Shown one piece after another: positions 26,277 through 34,158 of a DNA stretch of 64,000 nt. The notes under the pieces were generated by a model. That model made no database searches, was not told the origin of the DNA, and saw only the letters and a list, made by a program, of their open reading frames with translations. Every line of letters starts with the position of its first letter. Positions within the stretch are counted from its first letter, which is position 1. Both the position numbers and the translations under genes were made by a program. The DNA is from Rhodobacteraceae bacterium (ex Bugula neritina AB1). GTDB lineage: Bacteria > Pseudomonadota > Alphaproteobacteria > Rhodobacterales > Rhodobacteraceae. The stretch covers positions 1 to 64,000 of the forward strand of contig MDLF01000067.1 of NCBI GenBank assembly GCA_001730095.1, written 5' to 3'.

Positions 26277-27701
26277 TCAGTTCCGCCCCAAGGCCTTGAG
26301 TACACGGTCAAGATCCTTGCCGCGTTTGCTGTGTTGGGCTGGCGCGTCCTTGACCAGGTTATAGTAAAGCGTGGGATCATAGATCTCCACTGCCAGGCCA
26401 AGATGTTCGGCGGTCAACAGGCCCTGAGACTGCAACAACTGGTAGGCCGCGATTGCCTGGCCGGCGCGTGAGTTCACCTGTTCGGTCTGGGCATCCAGAT
26501 ATTCCTGCTCTGCCTGCAGCACGTCCAGCGTGGTCCGGGCCCCGAGGGTGGCCTCTTCGCGGATACCGTCAAAGGCGACCTTGGATGCGCGCACCCGTTC
26601 ACCGGAGGAAATCAAGCTGACCCGAGCCGTTTCAGCGTTGTAAAAAGCGGCACTGACGGCCTGTCGCACCGAACGCTGTGTGTTGATAAGGGCACCGCGC
26701 TCTGCATCAGCGCTGGCAATGGCGCGGCGCCGTGTGGCGGCATTGCGACCGCCGGTATAAAGCTCCTGGGTCATCACGACCGACGCCGTTGCAGTCGAGC
26801 CGATGCCGTCGCCATCATTGATGCTGTCGCTCAGCCCTGCGGTGGCACTGAAGGTGACATCTGGCCCAAGGGCGCGGGTTGCCGCCTGCACCAAAAGATC
26901 CGCCGCCTTGACCGCATGCTGCTGGCTCAGAAGATCCGGCTGGTTGCGCAGTGCGATGGATTGCGCCTGATCAAGTGATGCCGTGCGCGACGGCAGGCGG
27001 GGCTGGCCTGCAATGCGGCCAGGCGCGTGGCCGACAATCTGCTGATAGGTCGCGCGGGCGGTCAGCAGAACGCCCTCGGAATCGGTCAGATTGGCACGGG
27101 CGGCAGCCACCCGGCTTTGGGCAAGCGCCACATCGGTGCGGGTCACTTCTCCGACTTCGAACCGGTCCTGAGCCGCTTTCAGTTCTTCTTGCAGCAGGCG
27201 CAGGTTGTTGCGGCGCAGGGCCACATTTTCCTGCCCCTGCAGGACACCGACATAGGCCTGCACCGCGGCCAGCAGCACCTGCTGCTCGATACCAAGGAGT
27301 TGCTGGCGAGTGGCGAGCACCAGTGCCTGAGCAGACTCCTTGCGCAGGCGGGTTTCGCCGCCGTCATACAGCAGCTGGGTCAGTTGCAGCTGGGTGCTGA
27401 TGTCATTGTCTGTCAGCTCATTAAAGCCGGAAAACTGGCCGGACCCACGGGAGTAATTGTGGCTTGCAGTCACCGTCCATGCGATCAGCGGCCGCAACCG
27501 CGACAGCGCGATGGCGACATCTTCATCTGCGGCGCGCAGCAAAGCCCGGTTCTGCTCCAGAAGGCCGCTGGTCTTATAGGCGCCGATCATTGCATCGGAC
27601 AGGTTGTCGGCCGCTGCCTTCAGCGGCATCAGGGCCGTGGCTGCGACACCACCGGCAAACACAAAAGCCTTAAACACACTCGCAGGAAATTTCATTCGCA
27701 T
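26277..27701 (-). CDS. tolC: TolC-family outer-membrane efflux/secretion protein
   Basis: 474 residues with a signal peptide (MRMKFPASVFKAFVFAGGVAATALMPLKAAA, cut near 31) and the twofold-repeated long helices and beta strands of TolC: AMIGAYKTSGLLEQNRALLRAADEDV at the start of the first repeat, QSIALRNQPDLLSQQHAV at the second, and the EATLGARTTLDVLQAEQEYLDAQ signature. It is an outer-membrane trimeric channel for type I secretion or efflux; no membrane-fusion or inner-membrane partner is next to it. The ATG at 27701 has an AAGG site 6 bases upstream. It lies between pcm and the popZ-like gene on the same strand. Confidence 0.88.
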   Translation of the reverse strand: MRMKFPASVFKAFVFAGGVAATALMPLKAAADNLSDAMIGAYKTSGLLEQNRALLRAADEDVAIALSRLRPLIAWTVTASHNYSRGSGQFSGFNELTDNDISTQLQLTQLLYDGGETRLRKESAQALVLATRQQLLGIEQQVLLAAVQAYVGVLQGQENVALRRNNLRLLQEELKAAQDRFEVGEVTRTDVALAQSRVAAARANLTDSEGVLLTARATYQQIVGHAPGRIAGQPRLPSRTASLDQAQSIALRNQPDLLSQQHAVKAADLLVQAATRALGPDVTFSATAGLSDSINDGDGIGSTATASVVMTQELYTGGRNAATRRRAIASADAERGALINTQRSVRQAVSAAFYNAETARVSLISSGERVRASKVAFDGIREEATLGARTTLDVLQAEQEYLDAQTEQVNSRAGQAIAAYQLLQSQGLLTAEHLGLAVEIYDPTLYYNLVKDAPAQHSKRGKDLDRVLKALGRN

Positions 27702-27832
27702 CGGTTGCCTTATCTTTTGCCGCGCCGCCAGCCGCGGAGAGTTATTCACAGTTCCAGGCCCCGCTTTGCGCTGCGCCCGGTCAATCTATATCTATTGCGA
27801 CTTTGCCCCGCCGCAACATCCGCCCCGGTTTC

Positions 27833-28486
27833 TCAGAGCACGAATTCCTGTGCAGCAGCAAAGCCCGGCAGCACCGGTGCGCTGGCATTGAATTCAAACC
27901 GCCAGGAGATCCGGCCGCCGGTCTTGTAGCCAATCTTCACTTCGCCCAGCGCGCCTGTCACCATCAGCGCAGCAACACGGCCGCCGTCCTTCAGCTGGTC
28001 CAGCAGCGCGGCAGGCAAATCCTCGACACCGCCCTGCACCAGGATCACATCATAAGCCCCATGCTCCGCTGCGCCTTCGGCCAGCGGGCCAGTGTGCACA
28101 ATGGCATTGTCGGCGCCGGTCTCAGACAGCAGTTCCTGGGCTTCCGCTGCCAGTGTCTCATCTTCCTCGACACCAATCACCATCTGCGCGATCCGTGCGG
28201 CAACAGCCGTGGAATAACCCAGCCCGCAAGCCACATCGAGCACCAGTTCGTCGTTCTGCAGATCCACCGCATCCAGCATCTTGGCCAGAGTGCGCGGCTC
28301 CATCAGCACCCGGCCGCCACCCAGCGGCACATTCTGGTCCGCATAGGCCGCCTCGCGCTGCGCATCAGGTACAAATGCCTCCCGCGGAACTGCCAGCATG
28401 GCATCGATGATCGGGTATTTGGTGACATCCGAGGGACGGATCTGGGTATCCACCATCATGCGGCGGCGCTCGGTGAAATCTGGCAT
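27833..28486 (-). CDS. pcm: protein-L-isoaspartate O-methyltransferase
   Basis: 217 residues of the PCMT family, which uses S-adenosylmethionine to methylate isoaspartyl residues in aged proteins and start their repair. Motifs: the substrate region MVDTQIRPSDV, PREAFVP, the SAM-binding VLDVACGLGYSTAVAA followed by the acidic GVEEDE, and the post-motif YDVILVQGGVEDLP. It is the first gene of a same-strand row with tolC and the popZ-like gene. This alphaproteobacterial subgroup is somewhat diverged from E. coli Pcm. Confidence 0.88.
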   Translation of the reverse strand: MPDFTERRRMMVDTQIRPSDVTKYPIIDAMLAVPREAFVPDAQREAAYADQNVPLGGGRVLMEPRTLAKMLDAVDLQNDELVLDVACGLGYSTAVAARIAQMVIGVEEDETLAAEAQELLSETGADNAIVHTGPLAEGAAEHGAYDVILVQGGVEDLPAALLDQLKDGGRVAALMVTGALGEVKIGYKTGGRISWRFEFNASAPVLPGFAAAQEFVL

Positions 28487-28710
28487 CTGCTAAACTCATT
28501 TGTTCAGTCGGTCAGGCCGGTTGTGGCATATCCCGGCAACCACGGCAACGGGGCCTTTGCGCTGTAAGGGCCAAAGTGGTGCACCGCTGCTGCGGCGCAA
28601 CTGGTCCTTGCAGGGCGCCGCAAAAAGGCCAGCCCCCCGCAGGGTGCTGGCACTGGAAAGATCAGGGGCAGCGCTGCAGCAGACGGCAGCACCGCTGAGC
28701 TGCAGCAAAA

Positions 28711-29025
28711 CTAAAGCGCGCAGGACTTGCAGAAAGGAGAGGCCGGGCGCTGATCCAGCCAATCGTCGCCCATGTCGTCGCCGCAAATCCGGCAATAGCC
28801 GTAGGAGCCGTCGCGCAAGCGCGTCAAGGCCGCCTCGATCCGCTGCAGTTCCTCCAGGCTGGCCTGGGGCAGTACCTCGATCCCACAGCCAGCAGAGCGT
28901 TCTGATTGCGGCTGCCGGTGTGAGCCCATGCGGGCCGCATCGGGCACCTCAGCAGACCGGGACAGCAGCCCGGACAGCTGCAGCCGCCGCGCTTCAAGCA
29001 TTTGTTCTCTGGCGGAAAAGTTCAT
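28711..29025 (-). CDS. DksA/TraR-family C4 zinc-finger protein
   Basis: 104 residues. The C-terminal zinc finger is complete: CRICGDDMGDDWLDQRPASPFCKSC (four cysteines in the CxxC-x17-CxxC form, quoted positions about 78-102). Upstream is a short helical hairpin (LEELQRIEAALTRLRDGSYGY). It is shorter than DksA (about 150 residues) and resembles TraR-like members that bind the RNA polymerase secondary channel; whether it does so here is inference. A second family member is encoded 147 bases upstream on the same strand. Confidence 0.85.
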   Translation of the reverse strand: MNFSAREQMLEARRLQLSGLLSRSAEVPDAARMGSHRQPQSERSAGCGIEVLPQASLEELQRIEAALTRLRDGSYGYCRICGDDMGDDWLDQRPASPFCKSCAL

Positions 29026-29110
29026 CGTCCATGCCCTCCAGTTCAGGTTTCGCGCTTTGTTGGTCCCCGGTCAGTTTTATCTCGTTGCCCGCAATCAAGG
29101 TACTCGCGAT

Positions 29111-29135
29111 TTAAGGGGAGTGCACTACCCCTTAA
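29111..29135. promoter_or_regulatory. 25-base palindrome upstream of a DksA/TraR gene
   Basis: TTAAGGGGAGTGCACTACCCCTTAA is a near-perfect inverted repeat: arms TTAAGGGG and CCCCTTAA flank a central AGTGCACT that is itself a palindrome. It sits 86-110 bases upstream of the gene starting at 29025 and is not followed by a T run on the strand that would matter, so it looks like an operator rather than a terminator. The protein that binds it is unknown. Confidence 0.5.
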
Positions 29136-29172
29136 GTTGCAAATTTCAAGTAAATCCCTTCTGAAACCCCAT

Positions 29173-29505
29173 TCACCCCTGCCCCGCCGCTACCCCGGCA
29201 CAGGACTTGCAGAACGCCGCCGCAGGCAGCAGATCAAGCCGCGCTGCGGATACCTGCACACCGCAAGCAGTGCAGATCCCATAGGTTCCCGCCCGCATCC
29301 GCTCCAGCGCAGCACCGATCCGGCGCAGCTCGTCCTGCTCTGCCTTGCCGAGGCTTTCCAGCACCTCGTCACCCTGGCGTTCAGTCGCGCGGTCCTCCCA
29401 GTCCTGCGGCATCGGCGCATCCAATGAATGCTCCACCATGTTCAGATGCGCGATCAGTTCCGCGCGGCGCGTCTCCAGCGCCTGTTTGCGGCTGGTTAGA
29501 TCCAT
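29173..29505 (-). CDS. DksA/TraR-family C4 zinc-finger protein (second copy)
   Basis: 110 residues. It starts MDLTSRKQALETRRAEL, a helix, continues with DEVLESLGKAEQDELRRIGAALERM and ends in a zinc finger with CTACG and FCKSC pairs, separated by SAARLDLLPAAA. The ATG at 29505 is preferred because a GGAGGGCGG site lies just before it; an ATG 15 bases earlier would place that site inside the gene. Tandem position with the neighbouring homologue suggests duplication followed by divergence. Confidence 0.83.
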   Translation of the reverse strand: MDLTSRKQALETRRAELIAHLNMVEHSLDAPMPQDWEDRATERQGDEVLESLGKAEQDELRRIGAALERMRAGTYGICTACGVQVSAARLDLLPAAAFCKSCAGVAAGQG

Positions 29506-29725
29506 GTTTCCGCCCTCCATTTGCTATGTGCCAACAGGGTAGCCCCACTGGCTGGCGGCGGCCTTGACCTTGCTCAAACAGGCGGTGCGCAATCTGCTGG
29601 TGCCCTTTTCCCGGCCTACAAACCCCTTGGCCTTCGACGCTTCCACCTCTCAATTCCTCTGGCCTGAACCGAGGCGGCTTGCTAGACAGCCCGGCAAGAC
29701 AAAGCAGACTTGAGGAGTTTCGGGG

Positions 29726-29863
29726 ATGATCCGGATTGCTGTATGTGCGCTGATGCTGCTGGGGCTGGCAGCCTGCGAGACCGCCAAGGGCGCGGGGCGC
29801 GATATTTCCAAGGCCGGCCAGGCGATCAGCGGCGCAGCACAGGACGTGCAGGACGCGCTGTAA
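29726..29863 (+). CDS. entericidin EcnA/B-like small lipoprotein
   Basis: 45 residues, too short for most gene callers. It begins MIRIAVCALMLLGLAAC, a lipoprotein signal with the lipobox LAAC (acylated Cys17), followed by ETAKGAGRDISKAGQAIS, the pattern of entericidin A/B family proteins. In enterobacteria these form an antidote/toxin pair affecting envelope integrity in stationary phase; alphaproteobacteria usually have one copy of unknown role. A TGAGGAG site lies 9 bases before the ATG, and a terminator follows the stop by 24 bases. Confidence 0.85.
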   Translation: MIRIAVCALMLLGLAACETAKGAGRDISKAGQAISGAAQDVQDAL

Positions 29864-29886
29864 GGTTTACTGGTTCCGAGAGACAC

Positions 29887-29916
29887 GCCCGGTCTTTGCA
29901 CCGGGCCTTTTCTTTT
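29887..29916 (+). terminator. terminator after the entericidin-like gene
   Basis: GCCCGG stem, 8-base loop, CCGGGC, then CTTTTCTTTT. It also lies just past the stop of the convergent gene at 29923. Confidence 0.85.
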
Positions 29917-29922
29917 GCGAGG

Positions 29923-30180
29923 TCATTCAATCCCAAGCATCCTCTTCGCCTCGGCCAGAATGGCAACCGAGGACGCATGATCGCCGCCGTCATGCAGGCT
30001 TTGCCCCTCGGCGCGCAGCTCCTGGACTGTGGCCAGATCCGCGTCGCCGAGGCTGGTTCCCGCCGCAATCGCGGCGTCAATCTTGGCCATATCTGCCGGA
30101 CACTGTCCGGCGAGCGCCGGGGACGCCAGCAGGCACAGAACTGCTGCCAAGGTGGAGAGTTTCGCTGTTTTGGGTGTCAT
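29923..30180 (-). CDS. small periplasmic hypothetical protein
   Basis: 85 residues with a clear signal peptide (cut after LASPALA, about residue 24). The mature 60 residues are helical, with one cysteine at GQCPADM and the pattern LGDADLATVQELRAEGQSLHDGG then SVAILAEAKRMLGI, which resembles a short TPR-like hairpin. No family is recognised. It is convergent with the entericidin-like gene. Confidence 0.75.
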   Translation of the reverse strand: MTPKTAKLSTLAAVLCLLASPALAGQCPADMAKIDAAIAAGTSLGDADLATVQELRAEGQSLHDGGDHASSVAILAEAKRMLGIE

Positions 30181-30503
30181 GAGGCCATCCTCCGCAAGTT
30201 TGCCTGAAACGTCAGACTGGGCTGAGGATAGCAGTTTTGCCGCAGGGTTTCAGCCGGGGCAGCGGCGAGAGGGGGGAACCGGCGGAGCTTGGCGCATGGG
30301 GTTCGGCGGGTTTTGGCCGGAGTGATCAGAGGCGCCCTCTCGGCGGCGGGCAGGATTGCCCGCCCAACGGTTCGATGCAGGCGGCCGCGAGGACGCGATA
30401 ACTGGACCTGTCGGACCTGTGCGCCCGTCAGATCCGCCGCGGAGATTTTGAGACTTTCGTTCAAGTCACCGCAGCGGCCAAAGGCCTGCACGCGGCGCTG
30501 TAG

Positions 30504-31469
30504 CTATTCCGCGATCACCCGAAAACCACCCGCCAAAAATGGCATCTGCTGCACCGCGGGGTCGATCATATGGCTTTGAACCAGCCGCCGTACCGTCTCA
30601 GCCACATCGCGCGGCACACGGTCGGCCCAGTCGGCAGCGGTGAACAGGGAAATGGTCCGCGACATCTCGCCAAAGGGCAACGGGAAGGCGTCGATCTGGT
30701 CATGGAAACGCGCAGCCCGCATATAGCCCAGCGGCGTGGTGACAGCCCAGCCGATCCGCCGCGCCACCATCGCCATCAGCGCCAGATGCGAGCCGACTTC
30801 AAACCGGTCCTCGAACTCCAGCTTCTGACGTACCAGCAGCCCTTCGATCTGCTGCGAGATCAGCTGCTCGCGGGCGTAGCGCAGGAAAGGCAGCTCGCGA
30901 AGCTGCTCTGCGGCCTGCGCCGCATCGGATACCGCGCCGCGCGGCGCCACCAGAATGAAGGGATCGCGCACCAGCGGGTATTCCACCAGCCCTTCATGCA
31001 GGCCGCCGGCGGTGGCGGCCACGGCAATATGCAGCTCCCGTGCCTCCATCGCCCGCACAATGTCATGGCTGGAGGCGGTGATCATCTTGAAGCGGCACTG
31101 GGTCAGGCTGTCGGCCAGGATGGTGGCCAGCCGCGGCGTCAGATCATTGTCGAAATCATCGATCAGCCCGATCGACAGCGCCTGCAGATGGGTGAGATCC
31201 ATCACCGTCAGCTCGCTCTGCGCCAGCCGCAGCTCACTCAGAACTGCCTCAGTTCGTGCCAGAAAACTGCGGCCCGCAGCCGTCAGCACCATCGGGCGGC
31301 GGCCATGGTCGATCAGCTCGCTGTCCAGCGCCTTTTCCAGGTTGCGCATCTGTTGGCTGACGGCGGGCTGGCTCAGCCCGGTTATCTCTGCGGCCTGCGC
31401 CACTGACCCGGTCTTGGCCAAAGCCTCAAACACTTCCAGCCCGCGTAAGGAAACACCTTTGATCAACAT
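30504..31469 (-). CDS. LysR-family transcriptional regulator
   Basis: 321 residues. The helix-turn-helix (about 5-65) is typical: ALAKTGSVAQAAEITGLSQPAVSQQMRNLEKAL. The effector domain includes a MEARELHIAVAATAGGL segment and VARRIGWAVTTPLGYMRA. No divergent gene faces it and the next gene upstream reads the same way, so its target cannot be guessed from position. A 261-base gap upstream contains its promoter region and the terminator of nothing on its own strand. Confidence 0.88.
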   Translation of the reverse strand: MLIKGVSLRGLEVFEALAKTGSVAQAAEITGLSQPAVSQQMRNLEKALDSELIDHGRRPMVLTAAGRSFLARTEAVLSELRLAQSELTVMDLTHLQALSIGLIDDFDNDLTPRLATILADSLTQCRFKMITASSHDIVRAMEARELHIAVAATAGGLHEGLVEYPLVRDPFILVAPRGAVSDAAQAAEQLRELPFLRYAREQLISQQIEGLLVRQKLEFEDRFEVGSHLALMAMVARRIGWAVTTPLGYMRAARFHDQIDAFPLPFGEMSRTISLFTAADWADRVPRDVAETVRRLVQSHMIDPAVQQMPFLAGGFRVIAE

Positions 31470-31665
31470 GCAATCGCTCCAATACCTTAGGCCGTTCTTT
31501 GCGGTTTGAGGATGCGCGGGTCAAGTGTGGCAATCCTGCGGGTTTTCCCCCTTGCGAAAATGCCGCAGAGCAGATGCATTATTTGCCAGCAGAGGCGCTG
31601 GCAGCGCATTACCCCCCGGACGGACAAAACCGCCAGGCCATCGCGCGATTGTCATCCAGCCAACC

Positions 31666-31690
31666 CAAAAAGGCGCCCCGCAGGGACGCC
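31666..31690 (-). terminator. terminator of the small secreted-protein gene
   Basis: On the minus strand GGCGTCCC TGC GGGGCGCC is followed by TTTTT, about 40 bases after the stop of the gene at 31731. One mismatch is present in the stem. Confidence 0.75.
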
Positions 31691-31730
31691 CTCCATCACC
31701 ATGACACTGGGTCGGTGCTGGGCCGGTGGC

Positions 31731-32042
31731 TCAGCCGCAGCTGCGCGTCGCGTGATCGCCAAACGCCTTGTAGCGCTCCCACAGGCGTTCGTCGCTGTGG
31801 TTGCTGGACTGGCGCACCACCTGTGCCTGATGCGGATCGGCAAACCATTTGGAGACGGTTTTCCGCTCTGACCGTGTCAGGCTGCGGTTGGCAACTTTCT
31901 GAATGCAGTTGCACAAGGACGGCGAGGCCGCAGAGCGGTCCGACTGGCGGCAGGCGCGTTCAATGGCGCCGGCCTCGGCCTCTGGTGGCGCCATCAGGCC
32001 CAGGGTTCCTGCGCATAGCGCGGCGGTCAGGAGAAATTTCAT
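31731..32042 (-). CDS. secreted four-cysteine hypothetical protein
   Basis: 103 residues with a signal peptide (MKFLLTAALCAGTLGLMAPPEAEA). The mature protein has cysteines in RACRQ, LCNC and the C-terminal RSCG, likely forming disulfides, and the segment VANRSLTRSERKTVSKWFADPHQAQ, which I recall from a conserved Rhodobacteraceae family. Relatives are sometimes labelled arginine transporter in databases, for which nothing in the sequence gives support. Probably periplasmic. Confidence 0.78.
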   Translation of the reverse strand: MKFLLTAALCAGTLGLMAPPEAEAGAIERACRQSDRSAASPSLCNCIQKVANRSLTRSERKTVSKWFADPHQAQVVRQSSNHSDERLWERYKAFGDHATRSCG

Positions 32043-32206
32043 CCGGCTCGAGCCCCATTTTTTTGAAAAGCGGGTCTGATGCCCGCGGAACTGGGAGCAG
32101 TATGGCGCAAGCCGGCGCGCGATTCAATCTTGGTAAACGGGGCCTTTACAGAGACGGGCAGGCAGAGGCTGGAGCGCTGGATTGCCCGCCCCAGCCTCTG
32201 CCGGTT

Positions 32207-32389
32207 TCAGGCCTGGTTCGGCCCGCGCATCGCACGCACGGCCTGGCGCACGGCTTTCCAGTCCGCGGCCTCACTGTCCTTGCCGGCCTCTGCGCAGGCT
32301 CGCATCTTCTGCGCCGCCTCCGCTTCGGCCTTGCCGCCATGCGCGGCATAAAGCGCACGGGCATATTCACTTGCTTTGATGGCATCCAT
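32207..32389 (-). CDS. small helical hypothetical protein
   Basis: 60 residues, all-helical and Ala-rich: KASEYARALYAAHGGKAEAE then QKMRACAEAGK. A GGAGGACAA site precedes the ATG at a normal distance, and the frame has typical GC3 bias, supporting a real gene. No family name is known to me. Confidence 0.7.
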   Translation of the reverse strand: MDAIKASEYARALYAAHGGKAEAEAAQKMRACAEAGKDSEAADWKAVRQAVRAMRGPNQA

Positions 32390-32599
32390 GCGGGTTGTCC
32401 TCCTTTGCTTGTGTCACCCACCAGAGGGTCGCGCGTCTCGCGGAATAAGAGCAGTATAGCGCATTTTGGCGCGGCCTGCAGGGAGTGGGGAGAATTTGAG
32501 ATGTTTGGGAGGCGCGGGAAAGGCAGTACAGATTGTTCAGGTGCCAAGCAGTGGCCGCGATACGCGGAGGGCAGTGCCCGGTCCGAGGGCGGGTGCATA

Positions 32600-32656
32600 G
32601 CGCCCGCCCGTGGGGGCGGATCGGGCGCTGCCCGGCGTTCCGCCGGGCGGATCGTT
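32600..32656. repeat. palindromic dispersed repeat, copy A
   Basis: A GC-rich unit with two hairpins (GCCCGCCCGTGGGGGCGG and GCCCGGCGTTCCGCCGGGC). The same unit appears inverted at 40437-40490 with only a few differences, so this is a REP-like intergenic family. This copy overlaps the 3' end of the orphan gene at 32655. Confidence 0.7.
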
Positions 32657-34073
32657 AGATTTCAATAGGGTTTCCCGCCAGTGCCATTGCGTTTGCAGGA
32701 GCCTCTATGGAAGGCGACGATACGTCACCGAAAATTATGTTCCGGTAATTGGAGATGTTCTCAAGTCGGCGCTGCATGCCTTCGATATCTCCGCTCACGA
32801 ACCACAGGCCGGTGCAAAGAGCCGCGTACAGTTGCCAGCCGCCCAGGCTTGTGCCCAGTTGTTTCTTGAAAGCGTCGGAGAAAACCGAGGGTTTAGCGGC
32901 ACTGGCTTTCTGAAGTTCGTTTTCAAGCTGAGCAACTTTTGCGTTTAGTCGGCCAATTTCGGCGCGAAGCTGATTTTCTGTTTCACTCGCAATGGCCCGG
33001 TCGCTGGGGGCATCCTGAATTGTTGAATTCACTGCCAGCAGCAGAGCAGGCAAAGCCGCCAGAGGCTCCAGCGCTTCAGGGAGCGCATTGGCACCGGTTT
33101 CCGCATGAAAGCGTTCGATACTCTGGATGACTTGCGCGGCGAGGCCTTGCAGGCTTGAAGAGGCAATAATCCGGTTTTCGAATAAGTGGCTTACGGACTT
33201 GGGTTCGAGTTCAGCATATCTCTCTTTGGCAGGCGTAAGGTCATAATAGTCCTCGCAAATGCGTGCGATTTCGTCGGCGACAGTTACCGGTCCAGCGTTC
33301 CAGACTGAATCATCGATCAGCGCAACCCGGCGCTGGAGGTCCCAGTCGAGCGGTTTTCCATCTAGGAAACCTTGGTACCAATCTATCCAGAAACTCCACG
33401 TCGCGGGCGTGTGACGAGTTAGCGTTACGGTTTTCCACAGGGTTGCAGTAGGCATGTAATGTGAAGCTGCCTTTGCAAAGAGCCTATCCGTCAGCAGGTA
33501 TTGTCTTCCACCTTTTAAGGCGCTGCGTGTGTCACGGAGATGGGAGCCGAGCGAAACCAGCATTAATCTTGCAGTTGGATCAAGTGCTTCATCCGCCATT
33601 GCAGGTGGAGAGAATAACGGGGATGTAGATGCGGCATTCTCGACTTTGAACGCATGATCGAATGTCCAAGTACAGCTCGAACCCACGTCACGGGAAACCC
33701 TAAGAGACATCAAGGCGAACAAGATTGCTGAGGCTGCTTCATAGCTGGGAGACAGATGGCCAACATTGCGCGTTGCCGCCTGCAGCCTATTCGACATTCC
33801 TTCCCAGTTAGTGGTGTTGTCTGACACTTGGAAGTAGCAGGAAACTGAAGCGCGCAAAGTTGCTTGGCAGCAAAGCAGCACGAACTCTTCGAGTTTAGAC
33901 TGGAGCTCAGTCTTGTCGTCGAAGTCCTCCGGAAGATGAAGGAGTTGTGTAAACACGGCTGGCAGCGTGTGTAGTGCGCCCCGTGTAGCAATTGTCGTAG
34001 CCAGTTCCGGAACGTTGGTCTCGAGCCAGTTTCCCAACTCGGAAAACGACCTAATATCGTCAAGTTCGTCCAA
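32655..34073 (-). CDS. unrecognised 472-residue protein, likely acquired
   Basis: 472 residues, soluble, mostly helical. Visible landmarks: an acidic start MDELDDIRSFSELGNWLETN, a cysteine-containing helix EFVLLCCQATLRASVSC, a Trp-rich middle (ATWSFWIDWYQGFLDG), a coiled coil near 375-400 (ETENQLRAEIGRLNAKVAQL) and an amphipathic C-terminal helix LGGWQLYAALCTGLWFV. No enzymatic motif is seen. GC content is visibly below the flanks, and its end abuts a palindromic repeat, suggesting horizontal acquisition at this intergenic site. It is divergent from lepA. All-helical orphans with such coiled coils occur in several defence and GTPase-associated systems, but no partner gene is present, so no function is assigned. 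Confidence 0.75.
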   Translation of the reverse strand: MDELDDIRSFSELGNWLETNVPELATTIATRGALHTLPAVFTQLLHLPEDFDDKTELQSKLEEFVLLCCQATLRASVSCYFQVSDNTTNWEGMSNRLQAATRNVGHLSPSYEAASAILFALMSLRVSRDVGSSCTWTFDHAFKVENAASTSPLFSPPAMADEALDPTARLMLVSLGSHLRDTRSALKGGRQYLLTDRLFAKAASHYMPTATLWKTVTLTRHTPATWSFWIDWYQGFLDGKPLDWDLQRRVALIDDSVWNAGPVTVADEIARICEDYYDLTPAKERYAELEPKSVSHLFENRIIASSSLQGLAAQVIQSIERFHAETGANALPEALEPLAALPALLLAVNSTIQDAPSDRAIASETENQLRAEIGRLNAKVAQLENELQKASAAKPSVFSDAFKKQLGTSLGGWQLYAALCTGLWFVSGDIEGMQRRLENISNYRNIIFGDVSSPSIEAPANAMALAGNPIEI

Positions 34074-34158
34074 TCGAGTTTACTCACCCTAACAAAATTG
34101 TACCGCGAACCTACACGTCCGCTTGACCAAGGCAACAATCCAAATCATATGCCGTACC

